Assembly (NCBI GenBank): GCA_965116665.1 | Contig: OZ220709.1 | Coordinates: 310,001 to 374,000 of the forward strand | Length of the DNA: 64,000 nt | Direction: 5' to 3' | Source of the DNA: Aldehydirespirator sp965116665 | GTDB lineage: Bacteria; Actinomycetota; Acidimicrobiia; Acidimicrobiales; Aldehydirespiratoraceae | Part shown: positions 9,227 to 17,505 of the stretch, piece after piece | How the letters are laid out: each line of letters opens with the position of its first letter | How positions within the stretch are numbered: position 1 is the stretch's first letter | The notes under the pieces: model-generated | What the model saw: the letters and a program-made list of their open reading frames with translations, nothing else | The model's database searches: none | What the model was told of the DNA's origin: nothing | Translations under genes and position numbers: made by a program

Positions 9227-12200
9227 GCCGCCGGGCGCCGTTCGAGTGTGGCACCGTCCCATCGGTAGTGCTCGAGCAGGATGGCGCTGAGCCCGGCGTC
9301 CCTCACGACTTCGGTAATGGCCAGTTCGGGCACGGTCGCGTGCGTTCCCCACAGTCGCTCGCTGGTGGCGATCAGGTCGAGGTCGAGGTCGACCAGCAGT
9401 CCGAAGAGCTTGGCGTGGTTGTCCTCCGAGACCTTTGCGAACGCGTCATCGAGCACGACGAACCGGGCTGTGCCCGTCGCGTCGTCGCTGGTTGCACCGG
9501 CAAGTTCGGCGATGGAGTCGCACGAGGCGGCCACCGCCGCGAACAGAGGCAGGTAGGTCACGAGCTTCTTCTCGCCCTCCGATAGGGGCGTGTTGCGGCT
9601 AAGCCGCCTCTCCTTGTCGCCGGGGCGTCGCACCATCACCGCCATGTCGTGCCACTGCTTGTAGTCGAGCGCCTCAGAGATGAGCTGGCGGTAGGGGACG
9701 TCAGGCTCGAGGGCTCTGGCCTCCTGCAGATGGTCGGACAACGCCCGGCGCAGGTTGCTTTCGTCGTCGGGCGTGCGGAGGTCCGGGAGCTTGGTGAGCA
9801 GGTCGATCATGGTGTTCGTTGCCGGGTCGAGTTCGCCGGAGCGCTGCCACCGTAGGCGGACGCCGACATCGTGGGCCGTCCTGACTGCGCCCAGGCGCTC
9901 ATTCATCCGCTCCACCAGTCGCGCAGCACCGTGGACGCGTTCGGCGATCTCCCGCGCGATCAGGCCCTGCAGCAACCCCCGCAGGGCCTCGCTCTGCTTG
10001 TGGTCGAGTAGGGCGATCATCTGGTCGCGCTGCTGAGAGACAGCCCGCGCCGAGGCAGCCAGCGGTGCCCTGCCCGACGGTCCGGTCACCTCCACCACGA
10101 GCGGGAGGGCCGGATCCGGCTGGCGCCCCTCCGCATCCCACCCCGCTCCGAGCGCGTCACGCCGTCGCCTCAGCGACTGCCTGACACTGTCGGCCGTGGT
10201 CCTGGCCTTGCCTGACGGGCCGTCCTTATCCTGCGCTCTGCCGGCAGACCTGTCTCGGCCGGTTCCGGATCCGGGCGCCTCACCCGCATCGGCGTCTGCG
10301 CCGTTGCTCCCGGTTGTGGCATGGTCGTCGCTGCGGTCGAGCAGACGGTCGACGGCATCCAACACCTGGTGCAGACCTTTCGAGCCTGTCGCTTCGCTCA
10401 CGATCGGTGCAGGCGGATCGTCGTCTAGCGGTGAGAGGGCGTCGAGCAGACCGGGCGTACCGAGTGCCTCGATGAACGCCGACCGGGCCTCTTCGCAGGC
10501 TTCCTCGGCCCGAGCGCGCTCCTCGCTAGCTGCTTGTGCCGAGGCTTGCGCCTCCGCCCGGATACCCACTGCGTTGTCTCGTAGCTCGCGGGTGTTGGGC
10601 AAGAGGTCTTCGATCTGGTTCAGTTCCGCCCGGCAACGATCGCGAGTGGCCACAACCTCTGCGTACTCCGCTCCGATGCTGTCTTCGATGGTCACTAGGC
10701 GGGCGTGCGCGCGGTCGTGCTCAGTCACGATCTCGGACAGGTCGCCGCGCTCGGCGTGGAGATCTTCGTGCGCCGCTCGCCAGCGGGCAGCGGCCCCGCG
10801 CCAGTCGTCCATTGACCGCGTAAGGGCCTCCAGCAATGATCGGCACCTGTCCAGGGCGGCGCTCAGGTCGCGCAGTTCACCGCGGACCGCCTCAAGGCCG
10901 GGGTGGTCCTGCGGGAGTTGGAGCGTCACCGCCATGCGCTGGAGTTCGTTCGAGGCTCCGGCCGCGGCTCGCTCTGCCTCGTTGCGGCCTGCGGCGGCCT
11001 GATCTCTGGTGGCTGCTGCCACATCGGCGGCGTGGACCGCGGCCGCAACCTCTGCAGCTGCTTCGAGGATTGCTGCGTCGGAGGGGAGACGCTTCTTAAG
11101 TCTCTGAGCCTGTTCGAGCAACGAGCGTTGCTCGAACAGCTCCGTCTCACTGTCGCGCACGACGGTAAGGGCTGAGTCCAGGAGGGCTGAGGCCTCTTGC
11201 CGTTCGCGTTCTAGCGCCTCTCGGCGGGCGGTCGTCCCGACGAACTCGGGCCGATCCTTGAAATGGCGGCCATGCAAGGCGCCGACCCTGAAGGAGCCGT
11301 CCGAGGCCACAACAGTGGTGGCATCGCTCGACGGGTCGGATGAGATCGACTGAAGTAGCTGGGCTACCGAGTCCGTGTCCACTCTGTCGTCGAGGCGGTC
11401 CGGGACGGTCACGTCAAGGCAGGCACTGAGAGGATTCGCAACCGGTTGCGCCGCGCCGGCAACTAATTCACCGGTGGCCAACTCGAGAGTTCCACCCTTG
11501 AGCAGCCGGGCGGAGAGCAGGCCCGAGGACTCGAGCGCGGCCTCGATACCGGTGCGCTCGGCCTCGGTGAGGTTCGACTTGAAGTCGATCAGATCGGCTA
11601 GGCAGTAGTCGGCTTCAGTTTGCCAACCGAGTCGGGGAGGCTTTGGTTCGGTGCGGTCATCCAGCGCATCTACTAGGGCTTGGGCCTCAGTGGCCTCGGC
11701 CCGCTCGCCGTTCAGCCGGAAGTCGACCGCGGCAGCAGACTCGCGCCAATGCCCAATCAGTTCATCGCATGCGGACAACAGCTCAATTCGCGTCGCCCCG
11801 ACACCGCCGGATGCGGAATCCGGTGCCGCGTCCTTCGCCTGCGAGCCGTCACTAGTCGGTTCGCCCGCGCCTGGATCGGCAGCAGCAATAGCGTCTGGGG
11901 CAGGCGCATCCAGGCCTGCGCTCCGAAGTGCGGGGCTGGCCTCCGACATCCACAGCCGGGTGTCGTCATGCCATTGGCGGCGCGCCGCGGCGAGACGTTG
12001 CTCATGCTCGGCCAGACGGTCCGAGCAGCGGTCGGCTGTATCGGAAGCCTCGTCGTACCTCGACTCGGCGAGGCTGAGTGCGCCCTCGGTGGCGTCGAGC
12101 GCAGCCCGAGCCTCATCGACTTCGTCGATATTCGTTTGCCGAGCGAGGACAGCCCCACTTGTCGCGTTGATCTCGCGCAGTATCGCCGAGTTGTCGAACC

Positions 12201-13509
12201 TATCGGCCGGCTCGAATGCGTCGTCATCGGCGAGAGCGGCCTCGGCGAGGGCGATCGGTCCGAGCGGGCGGTGACCGACCCGGCAATGCTCGCTTAGCTC
12301 GGCTGCGCGGGCGACCCCGACGTTGAGAGCAGCGGAGTCATTGTGGGCGCGCTTCCTGGCCTGACGCAGTTCCCCGGCTGCTACCCCCATGCGCTCTTCG
12401 CGTAGGGCCACCCGGGCGGTGACGTTCTCGCGCCGCCGGGCCAGATTGGTCACGAAGTCGCGCAGTGCATCGAGCTGCTGGCCTTCGCGATAGGCACGCG
12501 ACTCCTCCAGCGCCGAGATCTCGCTCCTCAGACGGTCGGCTGTGCTCTCGTGCTCGGCGATGGTCTCATCGAGCCGGACCACCTCCGCCTTAGCCGTTGC
12601 CGCGGCCCGGTGCTGCTGCCGCTCGTGGCGGGCACGGCCGCGCTCCGTGGACAGTCGGGAGCGTCCCTCGGCCGTGCGCTGGCGCAGCTCGTCGGCACAG
12701 TAGGCGCGGTACACGTCGAGCAGGCCGCCGATTGCTTCGGACGTCCGCTCCAGGTCGGCGACGTTGCGGCGGTGCTCTTCGAGGTCGTCGAGCGGTTGAG
12801 CAGCCTCGGCCAGGGCCTGCTCCGAAAGCTGCGGAAGCGCTTCGACTAGATGCTCGGGCAACTCGACGTCGATGCGGTCGCCCACGCGGGGGTTGCGAAC
12901 CACATGGATGAGCCCGATGTGCTGATCGATCGACACGCCACCAAAGAGCCGTTGCTGCACGGCGTGCCGGTATTCGGAGCGGCGCCTGTCGCCGAACACC
13001 TCGTCGCTGTCGATAGCGGCACGCAGCCCGTCTGCAGACAGCGGCTGGTCTCCCACCACCAGATGAAGATCCAGGCCGGGTCGTTTCGATGTGACGAACC
13101 ACCATGTCGACACGCTGTCGGACTGGCGGTTGGCCTTGATCCCGCAGCCGCACACGAAGAACTCGCGCCGTCGCTCAAACTCGATCCATAGGTAGCCCAC
13201 AGGCTGCGGATCTTCTCGCCCATCGAGCATCCAAGACCTGAGGATGCCGGTCTGTTCCCCGGCGGCGTCGATCCGGCCGGGCCGGGCCGTCAGCAGAAAC
13301 GGCAGCAGCATGTTCATGGCCGTCGACTTGCCCGAGCCGTTGACTCCCCGGAGTAGTAGCCGCCCGCCGGCGAAGTCCAGCACTTCGTTCTCGTACTGAT
13401 AGACGTTGATGATGCCGGCTCGGTTCAACCGCCATCGGTGTTGGGTTGTGCCGTTCGCATGGTTCAGATTGATCGCTTCGTTCACGTTATCCACAGCTAA
13501 CGCACGCAT
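9223..13509 (-). CDS. jetC: Wadjet SMC-like ATPase JetC (TIGR02680-like)
   Basis: A 1428-residue MukB/SMC-like protein. The Walker A motif GVNGSGKST is at residues 55-63, after the family N terminus WRLNRAGIINVYQYENEVLD. A very long Ala/Glu/Arg-rich region with heptad character forms the coiled-coil arms and hinge. The ABC signature LSEGEKK begins near residue 1309 and Walker B VVLDDAF near 1351, followed by a TSERLWG segment. In Wadjet this motor recognises and extrudes small circular DNA. The ATG at 13509 follows a TATGTT box by seven bases, which favours it over the upstream ATGs at 13521 and 13539. It is the first gene of the operon, whereas the usual order is jetA-B-C-D. Confidence 0.92.
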   Translation of the reverse strand: MRALAVDNVNEAINLNHANGTTQHRWRLNRAGIINVYQYENEVLDFAGGRLLLRGVNGSGKSTAMNMLLPFLLTARPGRIDAAGEQTGILRSWMLDGREDPQPVGYLWIEFERRREFFVCGCGIKANRQSDSVSTWWFVTSKRPGLDLHLVVGDQPLSADGLRAAIDSDEVFGDRRRSEYRHAVQQRLFGGVSIDQHIGLIHVVRNPRVGDRIDVELPEHLVEALPQLSEQALAEAAQPLDDLEEHRRNVADLERTSEAIGGLLDVYRAYCADELRQRTAEGRSRLSTERGRARHERQQHRAAATAKAEVVRLDETIAEHESTADRLRSEISALEESRAYREGQQLDALRDFVTNLARRRENVTARVALREERMGVAAGELRQARKRAHNDSAALNVGVARAAELSEHCRVGHRPLGPIALAEAALADDDAFEPADRFDNSAILREINATSGAVLARQTNIDEVDEARAALDATEGALSLAESRYDEASDTADRCSDRLAEHEQRLAAARRQWHDDTRLWMSEASPALRSAGLDAPAPDAIAAADPGAGEPTSDGSQAKDAAPDSASGGVGATRIELLSACDELIGHWRESAAAVDFRLNGERAEATEAQALVDALDDRTEPKPPRLGWQTEADYCLADLIDFKSNLTEAERTGIEAALESSGLLSARLLKGGTLELATGELVAGAAQPVANPLSACLDVTVPDRLDDRVDTDSVAQLLQSISSDPSSDATTVVASDGSFRVGALHGRHFKDRPEFVGTTARREALERERQEASALLDSALTVVRDSETELFEQRSLLEQAQRLKKRLPSDAAILEAAAEVAAAVHAADVAAATRDQAAAGRNEAERAAAGASNELQRMAVTLQLPQDHPGLEAVRGELRDLSAALDRCRSLLEALTRSMDDWRGAAARWRAAHEDLHAERGDLSEIVTEHDRAHARLVTIEDSIGAEYAEVVATRDRCRAELNQIEDLLPNTRELRDNAVGIRAEAQASAQAASEERARAEEACEEARSAFIEALGTPGLLDALSPLDDDPPAPIVSEATGSKGLHQVLDAVDRLLDRSDDHATTGSNGADADAGEAPGSGTGRDRSAGRAQDKDGPSGKARTTADSVRQSLRRRRDALGAGWDAEGRQPDPALPLVVEVTGPSGRAPLAASARAVSQQRDQMIALLDHKQSEALRGLLQGLIAREIAERVHGAARLVERMNERLGAVRTAHDVGVRLRWQRSGELDPATNTMIDLLTKLPDLRTPDDESNLRRALSDHLQEARALEPDVPYRQLISEALDYKQWHDMAVMVRRPGDKERRLSRNTPLSEGEKKLVTYLPLFAAVAASCDSIAELAGATSDDATGTARFVVLDDAFAKVSEDNHAKLFGLLVDLDLDLIATSERLWGTHATVPELAITEVVRDAGLSAILLEHYRWDGATLERRPAA

Positions 13510-13522
13510 GTCCGGAAACATA
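13510..13522 (-). promoter_or_regulatory. Leaderless -10 box for the Wadjet operon
   Basis: On the minus strand TATGTT (13517-13522) is followed by seven bases and the ATG at 13509. It is the best TANNNT box in front of jetC and decides the start chosen there. Confidence 0.5.
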
Positions 13523-13692
13523 ACGCAGGTGTGTGACATGACGTGGTGGCGCGGCGGTGGCTAGGAGCGTTGATCCCGCCTGTCGCTGATTGTCAGCCGC
13601 ATGCCGCGGCGGGAACTGGCAGCGTCTTGCTCGGCATGCGCGCATTGTGCTGCCAGTTCGGCACCGGCTCCCGGCCCGTGCCGAGCCGCCGG

Positions 13693-13706
13693 TAGCCTTC
13701 GGGGCC
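13693..13706 (+). promoter_or_regulatory. Leaderless -10 box for the carboxyltransferase gene
   Basis: TAGCCT (13693-13698), eight bases, then GTG at 13707. The divergent promoter for jetC lies about 170 bp to the left; the stretch between the two shows no other recognisable feature. Confidence 0.55.
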
Positions 13707-15263
13707 GTGGCTGGTACGCCCATGCACGACAAGCTTGAGGATCTTCGGACCCGCAAGTCCGAGGCGCTGTCCGCCGGGCCCGAGCGGGCGGTGAAGCGCC
13801 AGCACGACAAGGGCAAGCTGCTGGCCCGGGAGCGGCTCGACTACCTGCTGGACCCCGGATCGTTCCACGAACTCGACATGCTGGCCCGGCACCGCGCCCA
13901 CGACGCCGGGCTCGACGACCGCCCCTACACCGACGGTGTGATCACCGGCTGGGGCACTATCGACGGCCGCAAGGTGTTCGTGTTCGCCCAGGACTTCACG
14001 GTGATGGGCGGCGCGCTGGGCGAGGTGTTCGCCGAGAAGCTCCACAAGGTGATGGACCTGGCCGTGTCGGTGGGCGCTCCCATGATCGGACTCAACGACG
14101 GCGCCGGGGCCCGCATCCAGGAGGGCGTGGTGTCCCTCGACGGCTACGGCGGGATCTTCTACCGCAACGTGCAGGCGTCCGGCGTCATCCCGCAGATCAG
14201 CGTGATCCTCGGTCCGTGCGCGGGCGGCGCCGTCTACAGCCCGGCCATGACCGACTTCATCTTCATGGTCCGCGAGAAGTCCCACATGTTCATCACCGGT
14301 CCCGACGTGGTGAGGACCGTCACCGGTGAGGCCGTGACCCTCGAGGATCTCGGCGGGGCCACCAGCCACAGCACCAAGTCGGGGGTGGCCACCTTCGTCG
14401 CAGCCGACGAGCACGACGTGCTCGACGAGGTCAAGACGCTGCTGTCGTTCCTGCCCTCCAACAACCTCGAGCAGCCGCCCACGTACAAGTCGGCCGACGA
14501 TGGTGACCGGGAGTGCACCGCGCTGGACACACTGCTGCCCGACAGCCCCAACGTCCCCTACGACATGAAGGACGTCATCACCGAAGTGGTCGACGACGGG
14601 GACTTCCTCGAGTACCACGCCTCCTGGGCCCGCAGCATCGTGTGCGGCTTCGCCCGGGTCGACGGCCGCTCCGTCGGCGTGGTCGGCAACCAGCCCATGG
14701 TGCTGGCCGGGGTGCTCGACATCGAATCGGCGGAGAAGGCGGCCCGCTTCGTGCGCACCTGCGACGCCTTCAACATCCCGCTGGTGACCTTCGTCGACGT
14801 TCCCGGCTTCCTGCCCGGGGTGGACCAGGAGCACGGCGGCATCATCCGCCACGGCGCCAAGCTGCTGTACGCCTACTGCGAAGCCGCGGTGCCCCGCATC
14901 TCGATCATCACTCGCAAGGCCTACGGGGGCGCCTACGTGGTGATGGACTCCAAGGGCGTGGGCTCGGACCTCGCGTTCGCCTGGCCCTCCGCGGAGATCG
15001 CGGTCATGGGGCCTCAGGGCGCGGTCGAGATCATCTACCGCCGCGAGCTCGCCGATGCCGCCAACCCCACCGCACGCCGCGACGAGCTCGTGGACGACTA
15101 CACGCAGCGTCTGGCCAATCCCTACATCGCGGCCGAGCGGGGCTTCGTGGACGAGGTGATCGAGCCGTCGCAGACTCGCCGCAAGATCGTGGCCGGCCTG
15201 AAGATGTTGGAGTCGAAGCGCGACGAGATGCCCGAGCGCAAGCACGGAAACGTCCCGCTGTGA
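13707..15263 (+). CDS. Acyl-CoA (propionyl/acetyl-CoA) carboxylase, carboxyltransferase beta chain
   Basis: A 518-residue carboxyltransferase of the PccB/AccD5 family, which transfers carboxyl groups from carboxybiotin to acetyl- or propionyl-CoA. Conserved stretches run in order: GKLLARERLDYLLDPGSFHE, FAQDFTVMGGALGEVFAEK, PMIGLNDGAGARIQEGVVSL, GPCAGGAVYSPAMTDF, then in the C-terminal half VDVPGFLPGVDQEHGGIIRH, KAYGGAYVVMDSKG and the WPSAEIAVMGPQGAVEI oxyanion-hole region. The GTG at 13707 is favoured by the leaderless -10; ATG 13722 is an alternative. The stop overlaps the start of a small epsilon-subunit gene (GTGA), as in other actinobacterial carboxylase loci. The biotinylated alpha subunit is not in the window. 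Confidence 0.93.
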   Translation: MAGTPMHDKLEDLRTRKSEALSAGPERAVKRQHDKGKLLARERLDYLLDPGSFHELDMLARHRAHDAGLDDRPYTDGVITGWGTIDGRKVFVFAQDFTVMGGALGEVFAEKLHKVMDLAVSVGAPMIGLNDGAGARIQEGVVSLDGYGGIFYRNVQASGVIPQISVILGPCAGGAVYSPAMTDFIFMVREKSHMFITGPDVVRTVTGEAVTLEDLGGATSHSTKSGVATFVAADEHDVLDEVKTLLSFLPSNNLEQPPTYKSADDGDRECTALDTLLPDSPNVPYDMKDVITEVVDDGDFLEYHASWARSIVCGFARVDGRSVGVVGNQPMVLAGVLDIESAEKAARFVRTCDAFNIPLVTFVDVPGFLPGVDQEHGGIIRHGAKLLYAYCEAAVPRISIITRKAYGGAYVVMDSKGVGSDLAFAWPSAEIAVMGPQGAVEIIYRRELADAANPTARRDELVDDYTQRLANPYIAAERGFVDEVIEPSQTRRKIVAGLKMLESKRDEMPERKHGNVPL

Positions 15264-15487
15264 CCGTCCCGGAGGCCCCGGCCACTGCGCCCGGTGGAGT
15301 CGAGATCGTGTCCATCACCCCGGAGCCGACCCCATCCGAGCGGGCCGCGATCATCGCGGCCATCGAGGCTCTGCCATCCGGGTTCTGGCCGCGCCCGGCC
15401 GGGGCGGCCATGCCGTCACCTTCACCCCGCTGGCGTTACGCGGGCCGGCCCTGGCAGCGCAGGAGCCGTTACGGCGGCTGGGTCTGA
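15260..15487 (+). CDS. Acyl-CoA carboxylase epsilon subunit
   Basis: A 75-residue protein starting with the GTG inside the GTGA overlap at the end of the beta-chain gene. It has the ACC epsilon layout: a variable N terminus, the helix PTPSERAAIIAAIEAL, a Pro/Ala-rich linker, and a C-terminal Trp/Arg-rich tail containing WRYAGRPWQRRSRYGGW. Epsilon subunits stabilise and stimulate actinobacterial acyl-CoA carboxylases. Position, size and coupling support the call more than sequence identity, which is low in this family. Its 3' end overlaps the convergent aat gene by 19 bp. Confidence 0.75.
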   Translation: MTVPEAPATAPGGVEIVSITPEPTPSERAAIIAAIEALPSGFWPRPAGAAMPSPSPRWRYAGRPWQRRSRYGGWV

Positions 15488-16221
15488 GATCGGCTGAACA
15501 GCGCCGGGAGGGGGGAGGCGAGCAACTCCTCCAGACGCAGCAGGTAGTCGCGGCGGGGGATCGCGCTCACGCCCAGAGAGCACAAGTGCGGCGTCGCCCA
15601 CTGGACGTCGATCAGTCTCGACTGCCCGTCACGGAGTCCACCGGCGAGGGCCACCAGGGCCGCCTTCGAGGCGTCCCTGGACCGGAAGAACATCGACTCT
15701 CCGGCGAACAGCCCGCCGAGGGCCACTCCGTACAGGCCGCCGGCCAGCTCCCCGCCGCTCCACGCCTCGACGCTGTGAGCGAAACCCTCGCGGTGCAGTC
15801 GCACGTAGGCGGTCCGCATCTGCTCATCGATCCAGCCGTGGGGCCTGGCCGGATCCGCGCAACCCTCCACGACCGCCGCGAAGGCAGTGTCGACCCTGAT
15901 CTCGTAGCGACGGCAGGCCTGTCGTAGCGAGCGGCGGACGATCAGCCGCTCGGGCTCCAGGACGCCCCGCTCGGGCGGAGACCACCAGCCGATGCGGCCG
16001 CCGGGCCTCAGCGGCATCGGGAACAGCCCGCGGCTGTAGGCCGCGATCAGCGTCGGCGGTTCCAGATCGGCGCCCACGGCCACCAGTCCGGCCTCGTCGC
16101 TGGCCGAGGGGTGAGGGAACATCCATCGACAGGCAACCGGCCCGCTGGTCTGGTCGCCGCGCACGTCGCGCTGGCCGACTCGAAGTCCATCCGGGGGCGG
16201 GCGCCCCGCATCGACGGGCAC
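15469..16221 (-). CDS. aat: Leucyl/phenylalanyl-tRNA--protein transferase
   Basis: A 250-residue Aat enzyme, which adds Leu or Phe to proteins with N-terminal Arg or Lys and so feeds them to the N-degron pathway. Diagnostic segments are AYSRGLFPMPL, GWWSPPERGVLEPERL, the HGWIDEQMRTAYVRLHREGF stretch, SVEAWSGGELAGGLYGVALG, FAGESMFFR and LIDVQWATPHLCSLG. The GTG at 16219-16221 is chosen because it lies seven bases after a TACTCT box; an in-frame ATG farther upstream would put the start inside the divergent gene. The 3' end overlaps the epsilon-subunit gene by 19 bp in convergent orientation. Confidence 0.92.
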   Translation of the reverse strand: MPVDAGRPPPDGLRVGQRDVRGDQTSGPVACRWMFPHPSASDEAGLVAVGADLEPPTLIAAYSRGLFPMPLRPGGRIGWWSPPERGVLEPERLIVRRSLRQACRRYEIRVDTAFAAVVEGCADPARPHGWIDEQMRTAYVRLHREGFAHSVEAWSGGELAGGLYGVALGGLFAGESMFFRSRDASKAALVALAGGLRDGQSRLIDVQWATPHLCSLGVSAIPRRDYLLRLEELLASPLPALFSRSQTQPP

Positions 16222-16244
16222 CCCCGAAAGAGTAGGTTGGAGAG
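16222..16244. promoter_or_regulatory. Overlapping divergent leaderless promoters
   Basis: Two -10 boxes share two base pairs. TAGGTT (16233-16238, plus strand) lies six bases before the ATG at 16245. TACTCT on the minus strand (16229-16234) lies seven bases before the aat GTG at 16221. Only 23 bp separate the two start codons, so the two polymerases cannot occupy the site together. Confidence 0.6.
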
Positions 16245-16751
16245 ATGGTGATCGCCGCCCAAGGTGCGCAGGACGGCGGTCCGGCGCCGCCGGCGCTGCT
16301 CGGTGCTCTCGGCGGGCGCTGGCAGGCGCTGGCGGCATCCGCGGCGGGCCGCGTGCTCGAACTCCCACCTGACGGCGTCGAGGAAGCCGTGCATTCAGAA
16401 CGCTCGTGCGGTGCCCGCTACGACACGATCCTGTCGTTCATGCGCACCCCGCAGGTGGCCGACATCGACGGCTTCGTCGCGGCACTGGAACTGATCCTGG
16501 CCGACGGCGGCTGGATCATCATGATGGAGCCGTCCGGGTCCGGTAACGGCGAGCGGCGCAGCCGGCTGCCGGTCCGGCTCCGGCGCCGCCGGCCGAGCCG
16601 GGACGAGCCCGGACGGGACGTGGTGTCGGCCCTGCGCGCCGGCGGCTTCACCGTCACCGACCTCCACCGTCGCGAGCTGGCCTCGGCCCCGGTGCAGTGG
16701 CGGCGCTACGTGGAGATCCGCGCCCGGCGCGAGACACCCGTCCAGAGATGA
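16245..16751 (+). CDS. Degenerate class I methyltransferase-like protein
   Basis: A 168-residue protein that looks like a shortened SAM-dependent methyltransferase. GRVLEL at residues 35-40 occupies the place of motif I but is followed by PPDG instead of the glycine-rich loop. Only about 20 residues later comes RYDTILSF, normally the motif IV strand, then ALELILADGGWIIMMEP, the typical post-IV strand. The C terminus ends in a basic RRYVEIRARRE. Loss of the SAM-binding glycines suggests it does not bind SAM in the usual way. Its TGA overlaps the ATG of the next gene (ATGA). The TAGGTT box six bases upstream of the ATG sets the start. Confidence 0.5.
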   Translation: MVIAAQGAQDGGPAPPALLGALGGRWQALAASAAGRVLELPPDGVEEAVHSERSCGARYDTILSFMRTPQVADIDGFVAALELILADGGWIIMMEPSGSGNGERRSRLPVRLRRRRPSRDEPGRDVVSALRAGGFTVTDLHRRELASAPVQWRRYVEIRARRETPVQR

Positions 16752-17437
16752 CGCGGCTGGTTCTGGCCGGCGGCCGGGAGCTGGATGCGGGCACGGCAGC
16801 GGGTCGAGCACTGGATGGCTGCGGCTCGGTCGCGGTGGTGACGCTGGCCGCCGCGTACCGGCGCCCCGACGCACTCGGATCACAGATCGACGCCTGGGCC
16901 GGCGAACTCTCGCTGGAGTGCACCGTGGTGAAGGCCGTGCGCCGATCCGATTCGCTGGACCCGGCGGTGGCCGAGCCGCTCGCCGGCTGCGGCGGCGTGG
17001 TGGTGCTGGACGGATCGCCGGCTCACTTCGTGGGCGCGGCCAAGGCCACCCCGCTGCTGGAAGCCATCGCGGGGGCCCACCGCCGCGGCGCCGACGTGGT
17101 CTGGTCCGGAGCGACCGCGGCCGCGGTCTGCGCTTCGATGGTGGACGACCGCGGCGGCGCGCTCACCGTCGGCCTCGGGTTGTACGGCGGGATTGTGGTG
17201 GCCACCGGCTGGGAGCGGTGGCCCCGGGACCGGCGCCGCCGCCTTCGCGGCATGGTCCCCGAATCGGCCCTCTTCATGGCACTGGAGTCGGGAGCGGCCG
17301 TGCAGTCGACCGCCTCGCCCCAGGAGTTGGCGTCCTCGTCGCGTCCCGAGGACTGGACCGTGCTCGGTGGCACGGTGGAGGCCCGTCGAGGCGGGAGCCC
17401 GGTGACTCTGGCGGCTTCACCTGCATCAGGGGCCTGA
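16748..17437 (+). CDS. Peptidase S51 / type 1 GATase-like protein with altered nucleophile
   Basis: A 229-residue protein with the fold pattern of the peptidase E/cyanophycinase group: MTRLVLAGGRELDAG at the N terminus, GGVVVLDGSPAHFVGA in the middle, then HRRGADVVWSGATAAAVCAS. In S51 enzymes this last motif is a GTSAGA-type elbow with the catalytic serine; here the central residue is Thr123, and the next residues are alanines. It may use threonine or be inactive. It is translationally coupled to the methyltransferase-like gene upstream and ends just before a set of 20-bp repeats. The family call is moderate; substrate unknown. Confidence 0.5.
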   Translation: MTRLVLAGGRELDAGTAAGRALDGCGSVAVVTLAAAYRRPDALGSQIDAWAGELSLECTVVKAVRRSDSLDPAVAEPLAGCGGVVVLDGSPAHFVGAAKATPLLEAIAGAHRRGADVVWSGATAAAVCASMVDDRGGALTVGLGLYGGIVVATGWERWPRDRRRRLRGMVPESALFMALESGAAVQSTASPQELASSSRPEDWTVLGGTVEARRGGSPVTLAASPASGA

Positions 17438-17440
17438 GCG

Positions 17441-17500
17441 GCCCTTTTCCGGCCTGCGCGGCCCTTTTCCGGCCTGCGCGGCCCTTTTCCGGCCTGCGCG
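17441..17500. repeat. Three exact 20-bp tandem repeats between convergent genes
   Basis: The unit GCCCTTTTCCGGCCTGCGCG occurs three times head to tail, followed by a degenerate partial copy. It fills the 68-bp gap between the S51-like gene and the convergent cyclophilin gene. Each unit contains GGCC-TGCGC-GGCC, which can form a short hairpin followed by a T run, so the array could act as a terminator. This role is inference. Confidence 0.8.
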
Positions 17501-17505
17501 GCCCC

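Noticed and set aside
2848..13509. Genomic island bounded by integrase and attachment sites
   Set aside because: No integrase, transposase or tRNA-type attachment repeat was seen at either end. tRNA-Lys at 20.4 kb is too far away and shows no partial duplicate.
13590..13706. N-terminal extension of the carboxyltransferase from an ATG or GTG upstream of 13707
   Set aside because: The frame is open to 13590, but the added 39 residues are Arg/Ala-rich without family similarity and would span the -10 box at 13693.
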